64,000 nt of DNA from contig NZ_BMQJ01000002.1 in the NCBI RefSeq assembly GCF_014648055.1, forward strand, positions 186,001 to 250,000, read 5' to 3'. The notes beneath the pieces were generated by a model. That model did no database searches. It saw nothing but the letters and a program-made list of their open reading frames with translations, and was not told the origin of the DNA. Below are positions 62,080-64,000 of this stretch, piece after piece. The position numbers and the translations under genes are program-made. The first letter of the stretch is position 1; the number at the start of each line of letters is the position of its first letter. Origin of the DNA: Streptosporangium pseudovulgare. Its GTDB lineage: Bacteria > Actinomycetota > Actinomycetes > Streptosporangiales > Streptosporangiaceae.

Positions 62080-62406
62080 TCAGGCGCGAGGCTCCCCGGC
62101 CGGGATGGCCGTGCCGTCCTCGGGTCCGCCGCCGCGGTAGGCGGCGCGGCCGACCATGTAGGCGGCCACCGCGGCGGTGATGACCTGGAAGACCGCGGCC
62201 AGCAGCAGCGGCCCGGCGGTCGCCCAGGTGGGGCGGTGCAGCCACATGGCCAGCAGCACCAGGTGCAGGCTGAGCACCTGGGGTTTGGTCGCGGCGTGCA
62301 TGCGGGCGAGGGTGGCCGGGAAGCGGACCATCCCCACCCCGGCGACGAACGCCAGCGCGGCACCCAGCAGCAGGCACACCGTGGCGGCGACGTCCAGGGC
62401 GTTCAC
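62080..62406 (-). CDS. mrpG: Mrp Na+/H+ antiporter subunit G
   Basis: 108-aa membrane subunit of the multi-protein Mrp/Mnh cation antiporter. Three helices with FVAGVGMVRFPATLARMHAATKPQVLSLHLVLL, the MnhG signature. GTG start. It lies 103 bp after mrpF; the gap contains an Ala/Gly-rich open frame in another phase. Last subunit gene of the operon. Confidence 0.9.
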   Translation of the reverse strand: MNALDVAATVCLLLGAALAFVAGVGMVRFPATLARMHAATKPQVLSLHLVLLAMWLHRPTWATAGPLLLAAVFQVITAAVAAYMVGRAAYRGGGPEDGTAIPAGEPRA

Positions 62407-62509
62407 CGCGTCCGCCCGGCGGAGAAACCGGCTGCGGCCCCGGCCGCGGTCTCTGTCGCGACCCCCGCGGTGGTCGCCGCGGCGAGGACCGCCGGGCGTC
62501 CGGCCGCCG

Positions 62510-62773
62510 TCACCGGGCCCGCCCGGCGAAGAACCTGGCCAGCGAGACCGATCCGACGAACCCCAGCAGGGTCAGCACCGGCAGCAGCGGCAGCGCCGAG
62601 TACTGGCCGCGCGCGACCGCCGCCGCGCCGATCGCGCACATCACCACGGCGGTCAGCACGTCCAGGGCGATCGCGCGGTCCAGCATGGACGGGCCGCGCA
62701 CCAGCCGGTACAGCGTCATCGCCGCCGCGCCGCCGAGCAGCGCCAGCACCACCGGGTACACCATCGCCGTCAT
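62510..62773 (-). CDS. mrpF: Mrp Na+/H+ antiporter subunit F
   Basis: 87-aa subunit with three helices and the conserved YRLVRGPSMLDRAIALDVLTAVVMC segment. Its ATG overlaps the mrpE stop by 4 bp. Length is normal for MrpF. Confidence 0.92.
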   Translation of the reverse strand: MTAMVYPVVLALLGGAAAMTLYRLVRGPSMLDRAIALDVLTAVVMCAIGAAAVARGQYSALPLLPVLTLLGFVGSVSLARFFAGRAR

Positions 62774-63318
62774 CGCAGCTCCTCCCTGTCGGCGGTGGTG
62801 CCGAAGGCCGCCACGATGCGCGCCTCCAGCTTCGCCACGTCCTCCCGCGTCCTCCCCTGCACGTCCCCGGTGAGCCCGAGGACGTGCAGGATCAGTTCCC
62901 CGTCCGCCAGGCGGGCCTCCAGCACGAGGCTGCCGGGCAGCGCCGACAGCGCCACCACGGTCAGCACCGCCATCACCTCCGAGGAGGTGCGCAGCCGTAC
63001 CTCGACGATCTCCATCGGCGGCACCGTGCCGAAGCGCAGCGCCCAGAACGCGACCCGGGCGCTGGAGATCACCAGGTCGGCGGCGAAGACGGCCAGGAAG
63101 ACCAGCAGCCGGGCCGGGTGGATCCGCAGCGCGGGCTTACGGGCCGGAAGCGGCAGCAGCCAGACGACGGCCAGCGCGGCGAGCAGCCCGCCCAGGACGT
63201 TGGCGACGCTCAGCTCGCCCCACAGCAGCAGCCAGACCACCGTCAGCCAGGCCACCGTGCGGGGCGGGACGGGCCTGCCGAACAGCCGGGGCGCGCGGTC
63301 GCCGTCCGGCCGGCTCAC
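62770..63318 (-). CDS. mrpE: Mrp Na+/H+ antiporter subunit E
   Basis: 182-aa MnhE-type subunit: PRTVAWLTVVWLLLWGELSVANVLGGLLAALAVVWLLP, RLLVFLAVFAADLVISSARVAFWAL and TSSEVMAVLTVVALSALPGSLVLE. Overlaps mrpD and mrpF by 4 bp each, so stoichiometric translation is expected. Confidence 0.92.
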   Translation of the reverse strand: MSRPDGDRAPRLFGRPVPPRTVAWLTVVWLLLWGELSVANVLGGLLAALAVVWLLPLPARKPALRIHPARLLVFLAVFAADLVISSARVAFWALRFGTVPPMEIVEVRLRTSSEVMAVLTVVALSALPGSLVLEARLADGELILHVLGLTGDVQGRTREDVAKLEARIVAAFGTTADREELR

Positions 63319-64000
63319 CGGCCGCTCCCCAGGACGGCCGAGATGTACGGCCGGCGGGCCAGCAGCTCCGCGGCGGTCCGTACGGTGAACGCGCTCAGCG
63401 GCCCGGCCAGCACGGTGTAGGAGAGGCCCAGCGCCACCAGCGCGGCCGTGGCGCCGATCATCGGGGGCGGCATCCGCACGCTGGTGACGATCTCCCGGCC
63501 GGTGATCCCCTCGGTGCCCCGCGCCCGGCCCGCGCCTGCCGCACCGGGGCCGCGGGCCTCACCGGGACCGTCCGGGCCACCGGGACCGCCGGGTCCGCCG
63601 GGTCCGCCGGGTCCGCCGCGCTCCCCGGGGTCACCCGCCCCCTCGGATCCCCCCGCGCCTTCCGGGGACTCCGCGTCCTCGGAACCCTCCGCGCCCCCGG
63701 AGCCCTCCGCGTCTTCGGGGGTCTCCTCCCCCTCCAGTACGGTGCCCGCCCCGGCCACGTCCGGCGGCGGCGTCCGCCAGAACGCCCTGTTCCACGTCAT
63801 GGCCACCGCGTACAGGGTCAGCAGGCTGGTCACCAGCCCCCCTGCGACCAGGGTCAGCGCCACCGGGCTCCCGTCGGCCACCCCCGCCCGGACCAGCGCC
63901 AGCTTGCCCAGGAAACCCGACATCGGGGGGATTCCGGCGAGGTTCATCGCGGGGACGAAGAAGAGCACCGAGATCAGCGGTGCGAGGCCCAGCAGCCCGC
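63315..64000 (-). CDS. mrpD: Mrp Na+/H+ antiporter subunit D, C-terminal part (cut by window edge)
   Basis: C-terminal piece of the NuoN-like proton/cation-translocating subunit; the frame stays open to base 64000 and the start lies beyond. The visible part begins LLGLAPLISVLFFVPAMNLAGIPPMSGFLGKLALVRAG, typical of MrpD. Between the next helices there is a long insertion of about 90 residues, first Glu/Gly/Ser-rich and then collagen-like (repeated GGP), ending in ARGTEGITGREIV. The last helices follow. The insertion is absent from standard MrpD and should lie in an extramembrane loop. Confidence 0.88.
   Translation of the reverse strand, partial: GLLGLAPLISVLFFVPAMNLAGIPPMSGFLGKLALVRAGVADGSPVALTLVAGGLVTSLLTLYAVAMTWNRAFWRTPPPDVAGAGTVLEGEETPEDAEGSGGAEGSEDAESPEGAGGSEGAGDPGERGGPGGPGGPGGPGGPDGPGEARGPGAAGAGRARGTEGITGREIVTSVRMPPPMIGATAALVALGLSYTVLAGPLSAFTVRTAAELLARRPYISAVLGSGR

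Noticed and set aside
62403-62639. 78-codon frame between mrpF and mrpG as a separate gene
   Set aside because: Mostly overlaps mrpF, is Ala/Gly/Arg low-complexity and has no ribosome site; kept only as a note on the gap.

Overview
The window is about 72-74% G+C, with many GTG and some TTG starts, dense 4-bp stop/start overlaps and many start codons sitting 6-9 nt after a TANNNT box with no ribosome binding site. Gene content (glucosyl-3-phosphoglycerate synthase, SigE-family sigma factor, MmyB-type XRE regulator, YtrA-type GntR, SseB and DUF202 proteins, shikimate operon beside a prepilin peptidase) indicates a filamentous actinomycete, most likely Streptosporangiaceae (Streptosporangium/Nonomuraea-like). 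No rRNA, tRNA, CRISPR array or insertion sequence was recognised. Species assignment is inference.

Layout. 1-6.3 kb: five-gene metal-chelate uptake operon (lipoprotein, permease, ATPase, two exporter-fold ABC halves). 6.4-13.3 kb: two DUF202 membrane proteins, a lipoprotein, a UBP zinc finger, an ABC-F ATPase with a candidate leader peptide, a CPA1 Na+/H+ antiporter and a Pro/Asp/Tyr-rich protein. 13.6-22.2 kb: DinG-like helicase, SGNH hydrolase, aroQ-aroB-aroK-aroC, prepilin peptidase, SseB protein and a small repeat protein. 22.6-32.4 kb: XRE regulator, ring-opening amidohydrolase, GpgS, zinc-type CDF transporter, TetR/MFS efflux pair, AhpC/AhpD with divergent OxyR, and a Doc toxin-antitoxin pair. 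32.5-45.4 kb: aminotransferase, TmrB-like ATPase, GH1 beta-glucosidase with LacI regulator, DUF418-like protein, nitrilase-family amidase, two linked unknown genes, SigE-type sigma factor with membrane partner, carboxyltransferase with CaiB CoA-transferase, and a uridine-kinase-like protein. 45.4-54.3 kb: secreted hydrolase-like protein, YtrA/YtrB/permease ABC operon and hydantoinase A/B. 54.5-58.8 kb: a lower-GC island. 58.8-64 kb: AIM24 protein, small membrane protein, thymidine kinase, an unknown protein and the mrpDEFG end of an Mrp antiporter operon running off the window.

The most unusual content is the island at 54.5-58.8 kb. It holds a methyltransferase, a nucleotidyltransferase, a Clp N-domain protein and a three-part protein: a thioredoxin-like CGRC domain, an internal Tat-like signal, and a Cys-rich C-terminal tail resembling the bacteriocin fulvocin C. 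The Clp-N and fulvocin-like genes are convergent and each contains a TTA codon, suggesting bldA-type developmental control.

A second theme is repeat structure. Several genes are followed by tandem duplications that span their own stop codon (prepilin peptidase, sseB, the CDF transporter, the YtrB-like ATPase and, more degenerately, gpgS), and the YtrB-like gene also has a duplicated start region. Perfect inverted repeats mark probable operators and terminators in many intergenic gaps.
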